64,000 nt of DNA from JAXHUH01 sp034211175 (lineage in GTDB: Bacteria; Actinomycetota; Acidimicrobiia; Acidimicrobiales; CAIXPF01). The notes beneath the pieces were generated by a model, which saw nothing but the letters and a program-made list of their open reading frames with translations, did no database searches and was not told where the DNA came from. Shown piece after piece: positions 15,556-24,155 of the stretch; the stretch's first letter is position 1, and each line of letters starts with the position of its first letter. Location: positions 19,480-83,479 of the forward strand of contig JAXHUH010000236.1 of assembly GCA_034211175.1 (NCBI GenBank), read 5' to 3'. A program made the position numbers and the translations under genes.

Positions 15556-16402
15556 GGCCGGCGAGCGTAGCGAGGCCGCCGGGTTGGCAGCCGGCGAGCG
15601 TAGCGAGCAGCCCGGCGTGACAGCCGGCGAGCGCAACGGGGCCACGGGCGTGGCGACGGCGGCCGAGGGGCTGGCCGGGCTGGTGTCGTACCTGCGAGTG
15701 AGCGTCGGTCGACGCAGCGACGATGCCGACGGCTGGCTCGACTGCGGCGCGCTGGTCGACGATCCCGAGCGGCTGCGCACGGTGTTCCTCGAGTGCGGTG
15801 CCGGCCGGGGAACCGAGGACCCGCAGGTCGCGGCGTCGCTGTTCGTCCAGGCGTGGGCGTTCCGGGCCGCGGCGGCCGCGCTCGGCTGTTGGTGGGTCGG
15901 CGGCGTCGTGCCCGACCTCGACCCGCACCGGTGCGCCATCACCCTCGGCCGCCACCGGCCCAACGCCATCGACCTCGACGGTGCTGCTTCCGGCACCGGC
16001 CACGACGCGGCCGCGATCGGCGCCGCCGTCGTCGACCACCTGGCGCCCGTCGTCGACGCGGTTCGGGCGACGACGACCGTCGGCGAGCGGCTCCTGTGGG
16101 GCAACACCGCGGCGTCGGTCGCGGCCGCGGCCCGGACGCTCGACGGGGTGATCGAGCCCGCCGACCGACACCGCCTGCGGGCGATGGCGACCGCCGTCCT
16201 CGGCGACTCGGCCCCCGAGCAGCTACGCGGACTGGGGCGGTTCACGTCCGGCGCCGACGACGCAGCCGCCGAGTGGCGGTGGGCCCGCACGAACTGCTGC
16301 CTCAACCACCAACTCCCCGAGCGCCGGTTGTGCGACGACTGCCCGCTCGACGCGCCACCCGAACCTCCCGCTCCCTCTCGCCACCCCCGGGACAGCTTGT
16401 GA
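15554..16402 (+). CDS. FhuF-like 2Fe-2S protein coupled to cobN
   Basis: Up to 282 aa. The C-terminus TNCCLNHQLPERRLCDDCPL has the same C-C-x10-C-x2-C cluster motif as the gene at 14177; the middle parts align loosely (EPADRHRLRAMATAVLGDS, LGRFTSGADDAAAEWRWAR). The N-terminus, if read from ATG 15554, is three 11-residue repeats (AGERSEAAGLA type). Because the cobO promoter lies there, real translation may begin at GTG 15651. No His-rich tail. Its TGA overlaps the cobN GTG, so it is made in step with the cobaltochelatase. Proposed role: Fe-S reductase supporting cobalt insertion or the reduction before adenosylation (inference). Confidence 0.75.
   Translation: MAGERSEAAGLAAGERSEQPGVTAGERNGATGVATAAEGLAGLVSYLRVSVGRRSDDADGWLDCGALVDDPERLRTVFLECGAGRGTEDPQVAASLFVQAWAFRAAAAALGCWWVGGVVPDLDPHRCAITLGRHRPNAIDLDGAASGTGHDAAAIGAAVVDHLAPVVDAVRATTTVGERLLWGNTAASVAAAARTLDGVIEPADRHRLRAMATAVLGDSAPEQLRGLGRFTSGADDAAAEWRWARTNCCLNHQLPERRLCDDCPLDAPPEPPAPSRHPRDSL
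15557..15640. repeat. 33-bp-period direct repeat, three copies
   Basis: GCCGGCGAGCGTAGCGAG at 15557-15574 and 15590-15607, with a degenerate copy at 15623-15640, spaced exactly 33 bp. In frame with the FhuF-like gene (11-residue period). On the opposite strand the first copy supplies the TACGCT -10 hexamer of cobO. Confidence 0.75.
15564..15569 (-). promoter_or_regulatory. Candidate -10 element for cobO (TACGCT)
   Basis: TACGCT on the minus strand, 8 nt before ATG 15555. The identical hexamer recurs in the next repeat copy, 33 bp farther upstream. Confidence 0.4.
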
Positions 16403-19400
16403 TCCTCTTCATCGCCAACGCCGACACCGACCTGCTGGGCATCCGCACCCTGCTCGACGATCTCCCCGAGGGGTTCCCGGCCGTGCGGGTGTGGGGCGGC
16501 GTCGACCTCGGCGACGAGCTGCCCGACCTCGACGGCGTGTCGTGCGTGCTGGTCCGGCTCCACAAGGGCCGCTCGGCGTGGGAGCAGCCGTTCGACGAGC
16601 TGCGGGCCCGGTGCCAGGCAGCGCAGATCCCGTTCCTGGCGTTCAGCGGCGAGGCGGTGCCCGACGCCGAACTGACCCGCCTGTCGACGGTGCCGAGCGC
16701 CACGGTGTCCGAGGCGTTCGCCTACCTGGCCCACGGCGGCCTGGCCAACCTCGAGCAGTTCCTGCGGTTCGTGGCCGACACGGTGCTGGTCGGCGGCTTC
16801 GGCTTCGACGCGCCCGCTGAGGTCCCGAACCTCGGGGTGTGGGGCGATCGGCCGGTCGATCCGGCCCGCCCGACGGTGTCGATCGTCTTCTACCGGGCCC
16901 ACCTGCTGGCCGGGAACACCCGCCACGTCGAGCAGCTGGCCGACGCGCTCGAGGCCGCCGGGTGCAACGCCCGCCCCGTGTTCTGCTACTCGCTGCGGGG
17001 CGTGGGTGACGAGCTGCTGGCGCTCCTGCGGGGCTCCGACGTCGTGATCACGACCACCTACGCGGCCGGCGGGACCGCGGCCGGCGGCGACGCCGTGACC
17101 GCGAGCCGGACCGGCGCCGAGTGGACGTCCCCGCTCGACGAGCTGGGCGTGCCGATCGTCCAGGCCATCGTGTCCACCCGCTCGCACGCCGAGTGGGCCG
17201 ACAGCGACTCCGGGCTCGTGCCCCGCGACGCCGCCACCCAGGTGGCGATCCCCGAGTTCGACGGCCGCATCATCGCCACCGTCGCCTCCCACGTCGAGGT
17301 CGTCGACGACGGCGACGAGGTGGGTGCGCCGATCAGCGCCTACCGGGGCGACCCCGAGCGGGTCGCCCGGGTGGCCGGTCTCGCCGCTCGCCTGGCCCGG
17401 CTGCGCCACACCCCGGTGGCGGAGCGGCGGGTCGCGGTCGTGCTCTCGGCGTACCCGACGAAGCGGAGCCGGATCGGCAACGCGGTCGCGCTCGACACGC
17501 CGGCCAGCGTCATCGACCTGCTCGGTGCGCTCGACGAGGCCGGCTACCGCGTCGAGCGCATCCCCGCGACCGGCGACGAGCTGGCCGCGGAGCTGGCCGA
17601 CGGGCTCACCTACGACGCCGAGGCGCTGTCGCCGGCCCAGATCGACGCCGCACCCGGCCGCATGACCGCGGACGCCTACCGGGCGTGGTTCGCGCAGATG
17701 CCCGCCGAGCTGACCGACATGGTCACCGACGCGTGGGGGGAGGCGCCGGGCTCGGTGCACCTCGACGGCGACGGGTCGCTCACGTTCTGCGGGATGGACC
17801 TGGGCAACGTCCTCGTCGCGGTGCAGCCACCCCGGGGCTTCGGCGAGAACCCGATCGCCGTCTACCACGACCCCGACCTCGCCCCCACCCACCACTACCT
17901 GGGCTTCTACCGGTGGCTGGCGACGCCGGTCGCCGACGGGGGCTGGGGCGCCGACGCGGTCGTCCACGCCGGCAAGCACGGCACGCTGGAGTGGCTGCCC
18001 GGCAAGGCGCTGGCGCTCTCCGCGGCGTGCGCGCCCGACGCCGCCCTCGGCGACCTGCCGTTCGTCTACCCGTTCGTCGTCAACGACCCGGGCGAGGGCA
18101 CCCAGGCCAAGCGCCGCACCCACGCCGTCGTCGTCGACCACCTGCTGCCCCCGATGACCCGGGCGGAGACCTACGACGACCTGGCCCAGCTCGAGTCCCT
18201 GCTCGACGAGTACGCCGCCATCGAGACCCTCGACCCGGCCAAGCTGCCGGCCATCCAGGGCAAGGTGTGGGACCACGTCGTCGCCTCCGAGCTGCACCGG
18301 GAGCTGGGCCACACCGAGGAACTACCGGACCCCGACCACTTCGCCGAGCTGGTCGGCCACATCGACGGGTACCTGTGCGAGCTCAAGGACGCCCAGATCC
18401 GCGGCGGCCTCCACGTCCTCGGCCGCCCGCCGGCCGGTGAGGCGCTGATCGACCTCGTGCTCGCCGTGTGCCGACTCCCCCACGGTGACATCCCGTCGCT
18501 GCGGGCGACGGTCGGCGCCGAGCTGGGCATCGACCCCGACGAGACCTCGACCGGGCTGATCGACCAGCTCGAGGCCGAGTGCCGCGACCGGGTCCTGCGC
18601 CTGGCCGAGGCTGCGTGGACGGTTCCCGCCGACGAGGACGACCCGACGCTGCGGTGGATCTGCGAGCGGCTCGTCCCCGACCTGATGCGCACGACCGACG
18701 AGATCGACAACGTCCTCGCCGCGCTCGCCGGGCGCCACGTGCCCGCCGGCCCGAGCGGCGCCCCGACCCGGGGCCAGGCCCACTGCCTGCCGACCGGGCG
18801 GAACTTCTACTCGGTCGACCCGGCCGCCATCCCGTCGCCGCTGGCGTGGGAGGTCGGCGTCCAGCTGGCCGACGGCGTCGCCCGTCGCCACCTCGCCGAG
18901 GAGGGCCGGTGGCCGGAGACGGTCGGCCTCGTCGTGTGGGGCACCGCAGCGATGCGGACCCAGGGCGACGACGTGGCCCAGGCCCTCGCCCTGCTCGGCG
19001 TCCGCCCGACGTGGGCACCCGAATCGGGCCGGGTGACCGGCCTCGAGGTGATCCCGTTGGAGGAGCTGGGCCGCCCCCGGGTCGACGTGACCGTGCGGAT
19101 CTCCGGCTTCTTCCGCGACGCGTTCGCCGGCCTCGTCGAGCTCATCGACGACGCCGCCTCCCTGGTCGCCTCGCTCGACGAACCGGCCGACCAGAACCCG
19201 GTGCGGGCGCGGGGCGACGAGGACGCCCGGGTGTTCGGTCCCGGCCCCGGCTCCTACGGCTCGGGCCTGTTGCCGGCGATCGAGAACCGCAACTGGCGCA
19301 GCGACGAGGACCTGGCCCAGATCTACCTGACGTGGTCGGGCTGGTCGTACCGGCGGGGAGCGATGGGTGTGGCCGACGCCGAGGGCATGCGCCGGCGGTT

Positions 19401-19941
19401 CGCAGCGATCGACGTCGCGGTGAAGAACCAGGACAACCGCGAGCACGACATCTTCGACAGCGACGACTACTTCCAGGACCACGGCGGGATGGTCGCCGCG
19501 GTCCGCCATCTGCGGGGCTCGGCGCCGCTCGCCTACTTCGGCGACTCGTCCGACCCGGCCCGGCCCCGGGTGCGCTCGCTGGCCGAGGAGGCCGCCCGGG
19601 TGGTGCGCACCCGGGTGATCAACCCCCGGTGGATCGAGGCGATGCAGCGTCACGGCTACAAGGGCGCGTTCGAGATGGCGGCGACGGTCGACTACCTGTT
19701 CGGCTACGACGCCACCGCCGGCGTGGTCGAGGACTGGATGTACGAGCGGGTCACCAACGCCTACGTCGCCGACCCCGAGGTCCGGAAGTTCTTCGAGGCG
19801 TCGAACCCGTGGGCGCTCAAGGCGATGGCCGAGCGCCTGCTCGAAGCCGCACAGCGCGGCATGTGGGACGCGTCCGACGAGGCCCGCAAGACCCTGTCCG
19901 ACGCCATCGTCGAGGCCGAGGGCTGGGAGGAGCGCCGGTGA
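16399..19941 (+). CDS. cobN: Cobaltochelatase large subunit CobN
   Basis: 1180 aa, matching the usual length. Inserts Co2+ into hydrogenobyrinic acid a,c-diamide in the oxygen-dependent route, using ATP and an AAA motor. The start is GTG 16399, overlapping the preceding stop; reading VILFIANADTDLLGIR fits the family N-terminus. Typical stretches include GENPIAVYHDPDLAPTHHY, VHAGKHGTLEWLPGKALALS, YPFVVNDPGEGTQAKRR and NQDNREHDIFDSDDYFQDHGG. It overlaps the ChlID partner by 4 nt. The operon fhuF-like, cobN, chlID is coupled throughout. Confidence 0.96.
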   Translation: MILFIANADTDLLGIRTLLDDLPEGFPAVRVWGGVDLGDELPDLDGVSCVLVRLHKGRSAWEQPFDELRARCQAAQIPFLAFSGEAVPDAELTRLSTVPSATVSEAFAYLAHGGLANLEQFLRFVADTVLVGGFGFDAPAEVPNLGVWGDRPVDPARPTVSIVFYRAHLLAGNTRHVEQLADALEAAGCNARPVFCYSLRGVGDELLALLRGSDVVITTTYAAGGTAAGGDAVTASRTGAEWTSPLDELGVPIVQAIVSTRSHAEWADSDSGLVPRDAATQVAIPEFDGRIIATVASHVEVVDDGDEVGAPISAYRGDPERVARVAGLAARLARLRHTPVAERRVAVVLSAYPTKRSRIGNAVALDTPASVIDLLGALDEAGYRVERIPATGDELAAELADGLTYDAEALSPAQIDAAPGRMTADAYRAWFAQMPAELTDMVTDAWGEAPGSVHLDGDGSLTFCGMDLGNVLVAVQPPRGFGENPIAVYHDPDLAPTHHYLGFYRWLATPVADGGWGADAVVHAGKHGTLEWLPGKALALSAACAPDAALGDLPFVYPFVVNDPGEGTQAKRRTHAVVVDHLLPPMTRAETYDDLAQLESLLDEYAAIETLDPAKLPAIQGKVWDHVVASELHRELGHTEELPDPDHFAELVGHIDGYLCELKDAQIRGGLHVLGRPPAGEALIDLVLAVCRLPHGDIPSLRATVGAELGIDPDETSTGLIDQLEAECRDRVLRLAEAAWTVPADEDDPTLRWICERLVPDLMRTTDEIDNVLAALAGRHVPAGPSGAPTRGQAHCLPTGRNFYSVDPAAIPSPLAWEVGVQLADGVARRHLAEEGRWPETVGLVVWGTAAMRTQGDDVAQALALLGVRPTWAPESGRVTGLEVIPLEELGRPRVDVTVRISGFFRDAFAGLVELIDDAASLVASLDEPADQNPVRARGDEDARVFGPGPGSYGSGLLPAIENRNWRSDEDLAQIYLTWSGWSYRRGAMGVADAEGMRRRFAAIDVAVKNQDNREHDIFDSDDYFQDHGGMVAAVRHLRGSAPLAYFGDSSDPARPRVRSLAEEAARVVRTRVINPRWIEAMQRHGYKGAFEMAATVDYLFGYDATAGVVEDWMYERVTNAYVADPEVRKFFEASNPWALKAMAERLLEAAQRGMWDASDEARKTLSDAIVEAEGWEERR

Positions 19942-21815
19942 GCGGGCCCGAGGAGGGAGCCGCACCGCGGCCGGTCTTCCCGTTCGCCGCGGTCGTCGGG
20001 ATGGACGACCTCAAGCACGCGCTCCAGCTCGCATCGATCGACCCGGCGATCGGCGGGGTCCTGCTGCGGGGCCAGAAGGGCGCGGCGAAGTCGACGCTGG
20101 CCCGGGCGATGGCCGACCTGTTGGGCGACGCCGCGCCGTTCGCCGAGCTGCCCCTCGGCGCGACCGAGGACCGCCTCGTCGGCTCGTTGGACCTGGCTGC
20201 GGCGCTGACCGGCGGCGGCCGCCGGTTCGAGCCCGGGGTGCTCGCCGCCGCCCACGGCGGGGTGCTCTACGTCGACGAGGTCAACCTGTTGGCCGACCAC
20301 CTGGTCGACGTGCTGTTGGACGTGGCCGTCTCCGGGGTGAACCGGGTCGAGCGCGAGGGCATCAGCCACAGCCACCCGGCCCGGTTCGTGCTGGTCGGGT
20401 CGATGAACCCCGAGGAGGGCGAGCTGCGGCCCCAGCTCCTCGACCGCTTCGGCCTGGCCGTCGAGGTGCTCGCCCCGGTCGACCCCGAGCTACGGGCCGA
20501 GGCCGTGCGCCGCCGCCTGGCGTTCGACGCCGACCCGGTTGGCTTCCGGGCCGAGTGGGCCGGCGAGCAGGCGGCGCTGGCCGAGCGGCTGGCGACGACC
20601 CGGCCGGCGACGCTGGATGACGCGATCTACACCTACATCTCCCGCCTGTGCGTCGAGCTCGGCGCCGAGGGCCTGCGGGCCGACCTGGTCCTCGCTCGCG
20701 CCGCGGCCGCCCACGCCGGCTGGGACGGGCGCACCGAGGTGACGACCGACGACGTGGTCGCCGTCGCGCCGATGGTGCTCGGCCACCGCCGGCGCCGGGA
20801 CCCGTTCGAGGACCCGGGTCTCGATCAGGACGACCTCGACCGCGCCGCCGAGAACGCCCAGGACCCCCCTCCGCCGCCACCTCGGAGCGACAACGACCGC
20901 GATCTCGACACCGAGAGCGATCTCGACCGCGACGCCGACGACGCGGACGACGAGAGCCCGGCCGGCGAGCCCGAGTCCGGTGCCGGCAACGGTGCCGCTC
21001 CTGCGCCGCGCACGGCCGCTGCCGGCGCACCGCTCGACCTCGGCCCGCTGTCGGGTCCCCGGGGCCGCCCCGGGAGCCAGGGCCGCCGGGCCGAGGCGAC
21101 CGGGCCGTCGGGCCGGCTCGTCCGTGACCGCGTGCCCGAGGGTGCGCCGTCCTCGGTCGCGGTCCGGGCGACCGGGACCGCGGCGGCCGTGCGGCGGGCC
21201 ACCGACCCCGACGGCGCGGCGCTCGACGCCGGCGACGTTCGGGAGGCGGTGCGGACCCAGAAGGTCGGCACGTTGCTGGTGCTGTGCGTCGACGCGTCGG
21301 CGTCGATGAACGCGCCCCAGCGGATGGAGGCGGTGAAGGGCGCGGTCCTCGGCCTCTTGCTCGACGCCTACCAGCGCCGCGACCGGGTGGCGCTGGTGAC
21401 GTTCGGCGGCGACGGCGCGCAGGTCCTGCTGCGCCCGACCGGCAGCGTCGAGGTCGCCCGCCGCCGACTCGATGCCCTGGCCAGCGGCGGCGCGACGCCG
21501 TTGGGGGCCGGGATCGACGAGGCCCGGCGCCTCGCCCTCGCCAACCGGACCGACCTCACCCCGCTCCTGGTCGTCCTGTCCGACGGCCGGGCGACCGCGG
21601 CCCCCGACGGCATCGACCCCGACGACGCCGCCCGCCGCGCCGCCGAGCAGGTCCGCCGCGACGGCCTCGACGCCGTGGTCATCGACGCCGAGACCGGCCC
21701 CGTCACCCTCGGCCGCGCCGAGACCCTCGCCGACTGGATGGCCGCCCGCCACGTCCACCTCCCCACCCTCGAGGCAGACACCCTCCGATCCGGCCTCGAC
21801 ACCCTCCTCCGCTAG
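19938..21815 (+). CDS. Fused ChlI-ChlD type chelatase subunit (CobN partner)
   Basis: 625 aa. The N-terminal AAA+ domain has RGQKGAAKSTLAR (Walker A, near residue 42), LYVDEVNLL (Walker B) and GSMNPEEGELRPQLLDRFGL. An acidic, Pro-rich linker (about 300-390) is followed by a VWA domain with MIDAS residues (LCVDASASMNA near 450, GGATPLGAGI, LLVVLSDGRAT). Such ChlI/ChlD fusions replace CobS and CobT as the ATPase motor for CobN in actinobacteria. The linker contains a 21-bp sequence identical to a repeat at the end of the window. Start GTG 19938 overlaps the cobN stop. Confidence 0.9.
   Translation: MSGPEEGAAPRPVFPFAAVVGMDDLKHALQLASIDPAIGGVLLRGQKGAAKSTLARAMADLLGDAAPFAELPLGATEDRLVGSLDLAAALTGGGRRFEPGVLAAAHGGVLYVDEVNLLADHLVDVLLDVAVSGVNRVEREGISHSHPARFVLVGSMNPEEGELRPQLLDRFGLAVEVLAPVDPELRAEAVRRRLAFDADPVGFRAEWAGEQAALAERLATTRPATLDDAIYTYISRLCVELGAEGLRADLVLARAAAAHAGWDGRTEVTTDDVVAVAPMVLGHRRRRDPFEDPGLDQDDLDRAAENAQDPPPPPPRSDNDRDLDTESDLDRDADDADDESPAGEPESGAGNGAAPAPRTAAAGAPLDLGPLSGPRGRPGSQGRRAEATGPSGRLVRDRVPEGAPSSVAVRATGTAAAVRRATDPDGAALDAGDVREAVRTQKVGTLLVLCVDASASMNAPQRMEAVKGAVLGLLLDAYQRRDRVALVTFGGDGAQVLLRPTGSVEVARRRLDALASGGATPLGAGIDEARRLALANRTDLTPLLVVLSDGRATAAPDGIDPDDAARRAAEQVRRDGLDAVVIDAETGPVTLGRAETLADWMAARHVHLPTLEADTLRSGLDTLLR
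20875..20895. repeat. 21-bp interspersed repeat core inside the chelatase linker
   Basis: The sequence from 20875 to 20895 is identical to 63871-63891 in the terminal repeat region. Here it is in frame in the disordered linker and codes for part of PPRSDN. Confidence 0.7.
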
Positions 21816-21870
21816 GCCCACCGCACCCGACGGCGGGAACCCGGCGGATCGGGCGGACGTCCCAGGTGTT

Positions 21871-23058
21871 GTGGGACACCAGAGGACCGGACGGATCGCC
21901 GCAGCATGCGCGCTCGGGGGCCTGGCCCTCGCCGCGTGCAGCAGCGCTGGCACGGCGGCCACCGACGAGGAGCACGATCGAATGGCGAGCACCGATGCAA
22001 CGGTGATCACGCGGGCGCGTGCAACGACCGAGCCGGACCACGTCCTGGTCGACGAGCTCCTCGCTCCCGACTGGCCGATGCTGCCGGCGTTCGATCCGCA
22101 TCGCAGACTCGCCAGCTGGGACTTCACGCCGGGCGACGAGGACGCCGGGCGCTCGGGGATGCCGCACGGCCCGCACTCGGGGAACCCGGTGCTGACGGCG
22201 ACGGAGACGGGCATCGAGATGTCCATGGACGTCGGACCGGTCGAGCTCGGCACCTCGGGCGTGCCGATCCGGTCGATCGAGGTGACGTTGACGAACCTGC
22301 GCGACGAACCGATCGGGCTCGACGCCAACCGGGGTCACCCGAACCCGGCCGCCCTGCTCGACGTGGACGCCGGGCGTGCCTGGTCCTACGAACCGCCACG
22401 GAATGGCGCCGGCGCGCCGCTCACGATCGTCGGACCGGGCGAGTCCGCATCGGTGTTCGCCGTGACCGGTCAACCGTTCGGCGCCACCTGCGAGCCCGAC
22501 GCCGAGAACGCGCCGACACCGTGCGCCGGACCGTTCGACCTCCACGTGCTCATCTCCGTCGGTCTCGGGCCGTTCGACGGAACGAGCGACCAGCGGCCGG
22601 AGTGGGTCGACGTGGCCAGCGACGGCGTCGCCATCGACCTCCCCGAGTTCTTCCGTCCCGAGACGGACACCTGCTTCGACCTACCAGGCGAGCCGGTGGC
22701 CGACGACAGCGAGGTCACGTTCGAGCTCAGGCGCTCGAGCTCCGACGGCGCCCGGGGCCGGGCGACCGTCGCCGTCACCAACCACGGCGTCGAGCGCCAA
22801 CAGGTCGTCCCCCTCGGCGGCAGCCTCGCCGACGCAACGACCGGCGAACCCATCACCAACGGCGGGACCGGCTACCACACGCCCGACCACGAGCACGACG
22901 TCGCGGCCGGGGCCACGGCACGCTTCGATGTTCCGATCCAGCAGGTCTCCTGCGCGACGGACGAACCGGTCGAGCCCGGCGACTACGACCTCGTCACCCG
23001 CTGGCGGGCCGGCAACGACCTGATCGCCGTCCCCCTCGGCACCATCACCATCGACTGA
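21871..23058 (+). CDS. Secreted lipoprotein of unknown function
   Basis: About 395 aa. GTG 21871 opens a short signal peptide (IAAACALGGLALAAC) with lipobox LAAC, so the mature protein begins at Cys about 22 and is anchored to the outer face of the membrane. The rest is rich in beta-strand-like segments with two similar immunoglobulin-like parts (IRSIEVTLTNLRDEPI near 125; RGRATVAVTNHGVERQ near 285), each followed by promised-ligand-free loops. No catalytic motif seen. A 6-bp inverted repeat GTCCCA/TGGGAC surrounds the start region. Confidence 0.7.
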   Translation: MGHQRTGRIAAACALGGLALAACSSAGTAATDEEHDRMASTDATVITRARATTEPDHVLVDELLAPDWPMLPAFDPHRRLASWDFTPGDEDAGRSGMPHGPHSGNPVLTATETGIEMSMDVGPVELGTSGVPIRSIEVTLTNLRDEPIGLDANRGHPNPAALLDVDAGRAWSYEPPRNGAGAPLTIVGPGESASVFAVTGQPFGATCEPDAENAPTPCAGPFDLHVLISVGLGPFDGTSDQRPEWVDVASDGVAIDLPEFFRPETDTCFDLPGEPVADDSEVTFELRRSSSDGARGRATVAVTNHGVERQQVVPLGGSLADATTGEPITNGGTGYHTPDHEHDVAAGATARFDVPIQQVSCATDEPVEPGDYDLVTRWRAGNDLIAVPLGTITID

Positions 23059-23064
23059 ACGAGC

Positions 23065-23301
23065 TCAGGTCGACCGGCCGGTCTGCTCCTGGAGCTCGTC
23101 GATGCGTTCGGAGGCCTCGGCCTTGGTGAGGGAGGTGTCCAGCTCGACGCCGGCCTCCTGGCTGAGGGTCTCCAGATAGGAGGCCTGGGCGCCGGTCATC
23201 GGCTCGTCGCCGGTGACCCACTCCTCCGGGTCCTTCTCGACGTTCGAGTGTGGAGCTTCCCTCGGGTCGTCATTCGTGGGGGTGCGTGTCTCATCGGCCA
23301 T
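23065..23301 (-). CDS. DUF3072 small protein
   Basis: 78 aa, acidic, soluble. The central DPEEWVTGDEPMTGAQASYL and LTKAEASERIDELQEQTG are the DUF3072 signature, common in actinobacteria and without a known role. The ATG at 23301 fits the usual length; upstream residues of the open frame are not conserved-looking. Ends 7 nt from the convergent lipoprotein gene. Confidence 0.85.
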   Translation of the reverse strand: MADETRTPTNDDPREAPHSNVEKDPEEWVTGDEPMTGAQASYLETLSQEAGVELDTSLTKAEASERIDELQEQTGRST

Positions 23302-23334
23302 GTGTTGGGCAGTTCCCGGCGACGGAAGGGCCCA

Positions 23335-23344
23335 AACACGTGTT
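23335..23344. promoter_or_regulatory. 10-bp palindrome AACACGTGTT
   Basis: Perfect palindrome in the 59-nt gap between the VapC stop and the DUF3072 start; possible operator for the latter. Confidence 0.25.
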
Positions 23345-23360
23345 CGATTCGCCGGCGCCG

Positions 23361-23789
23361 TCAGGAGACTGGCGTGAACCAGTCGAGACCCTCGTAGCGT
23401 GCGACGCCCCGGTCCGCAGTGGCGAGACGGGCGCCGTGGGCCAGGGCGAGGGCTGCGAGCCACGCGTCAGGTACGAGGTTGCCTCGGACCATCGTGTCGG
23501 CATCGACGATCCGGGCGAACCGCTCCCACACCTCCGGCGTCGGCGCCAGCCACTGCGTGCGCCGAGCATCCCTGATGCGGTCGACGAGCTCGAGGGCGAC
23601 AGGCGTCGGCGCCGGATCGGAGAAGACGCGGGGGTTGGTCGCGATGCGCACGAAGCCGGTGAGGACGATGTCGTTGACGGCAAGGCCTTCCTCGACGACG
23701 GCTCCGTCCAACCAGGCCTTGTACTCGCGGTGGCGCGGCGCATCCCGATGGAACGCGTAGACCAGCACGTTGACGTCGGGCAGGATCAC
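23361..23789 (-). CDS. vapC: VapC-type PIN-domain toxin
   Basis: 142 aa PIN ribonuclease. Acidic active-site residues expected at MILPDVNVLVYAF (Asp5), the middle Glu/Asp region, and DAWLAALALAHGARLATADRGVARY near the C-terminus. VapC enzymes cut tRNA or rRNA and are held inactive by VapB. Complete length, unlike the truncated PIN gene at 44458. Its ATG overlaps the vapB stop (ATGA). Confidence 0.9.
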   Translation of the reverse strand: MILPDVNVLVYAFHRDAPRHREYKAWLDGAVVEEGLAVNDIVLTGFVRIATNPRVFSDPAPTPVALELVDRIRDARRTQWLAPTPEVWERFARIVDADTMVRGNLVPDAWLAALALAHGARLATADRGVARYEGLDWFTPVS

Positions 23790-24031
23790 GTCGGTCGATC
23801 GGCGTCCAACGCGTCCCAGAGGGCGTCGCGATCGGCGACGTCGACCAGCATGCGCCCGCCGGAGCCGCCATAGGCGGGCAGCTCGACCGGCGATGCAGCC
23901 TGGCCCTCGTCGTCAGCGAGCACACGGCGGAGCCCCTCCTCCACGAGGCTTGTGAACGTCCGGCCTTCCGCTGTGGCACGACGTTTCGCGGCCTGGCCAA
24001 GTGCGTCCGGAAGGTTGATCGTCGTACGCAT
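23786..24031 (-). CDS. vapB: VapB-type ribbon-helix-helix antitoxin
   Basis: 81 aa. MRTTINLPDALGQAAKRRATAEGRTFTSLVEEGLRR is a ribbon-helix-helix DNA-binding domain; the C-terminal tail binds the toxin. ATG 24031 is favoured over ATG 24043 because a TATGCT -10 hexamer lies 7 nt upstream (leaderless). GCATAC/TATGC repeats between 24032 and 24067 are the probable autoregulatory operator. Confidence 0.88.
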   Translation of the reverse strand: MRTTINLPDALGQAAKRRATAEGRTFTSLVEEGLRRVLADDEGQAASPVELPAYGGSGGRMLVDVADRDALWDALDADRPT

Positions 24032-24067
24032 GCATACGAGCATATCCGACCATCTGCATACGCATAC
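24032..24067 (-). promoter_or_regulatory. vapBC promoter/operator region
   Basis: Contains a minus-strand -10 hexamer TATGCT (24044-24039) and repeated GTATGC half-sites, including a tandem pair at 24056-24067. The repeats fit cooperative binding by the VapB ribbon-helix-helix domain. Confidence 0.5.
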
Positions 24068-24155
24068 TACCTGGAGTAGGGCTGCAGAGCCCCGACGCGA
24101 GGTTTCCGGTTGGCGCCGCCCGCCGATGGCCCGGTGACGCCCCGCCGCAGAGGCG

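Noticed and set aside
15556..18312. Very long minus-strand open frames opposite fhuF-like/cobN and many other genes
   Set aside because: Typical of high-GC coding DNA read antisense; they are Arg/Val/Asp-rich, lack family motifs, and the plus-strand genes are certain.
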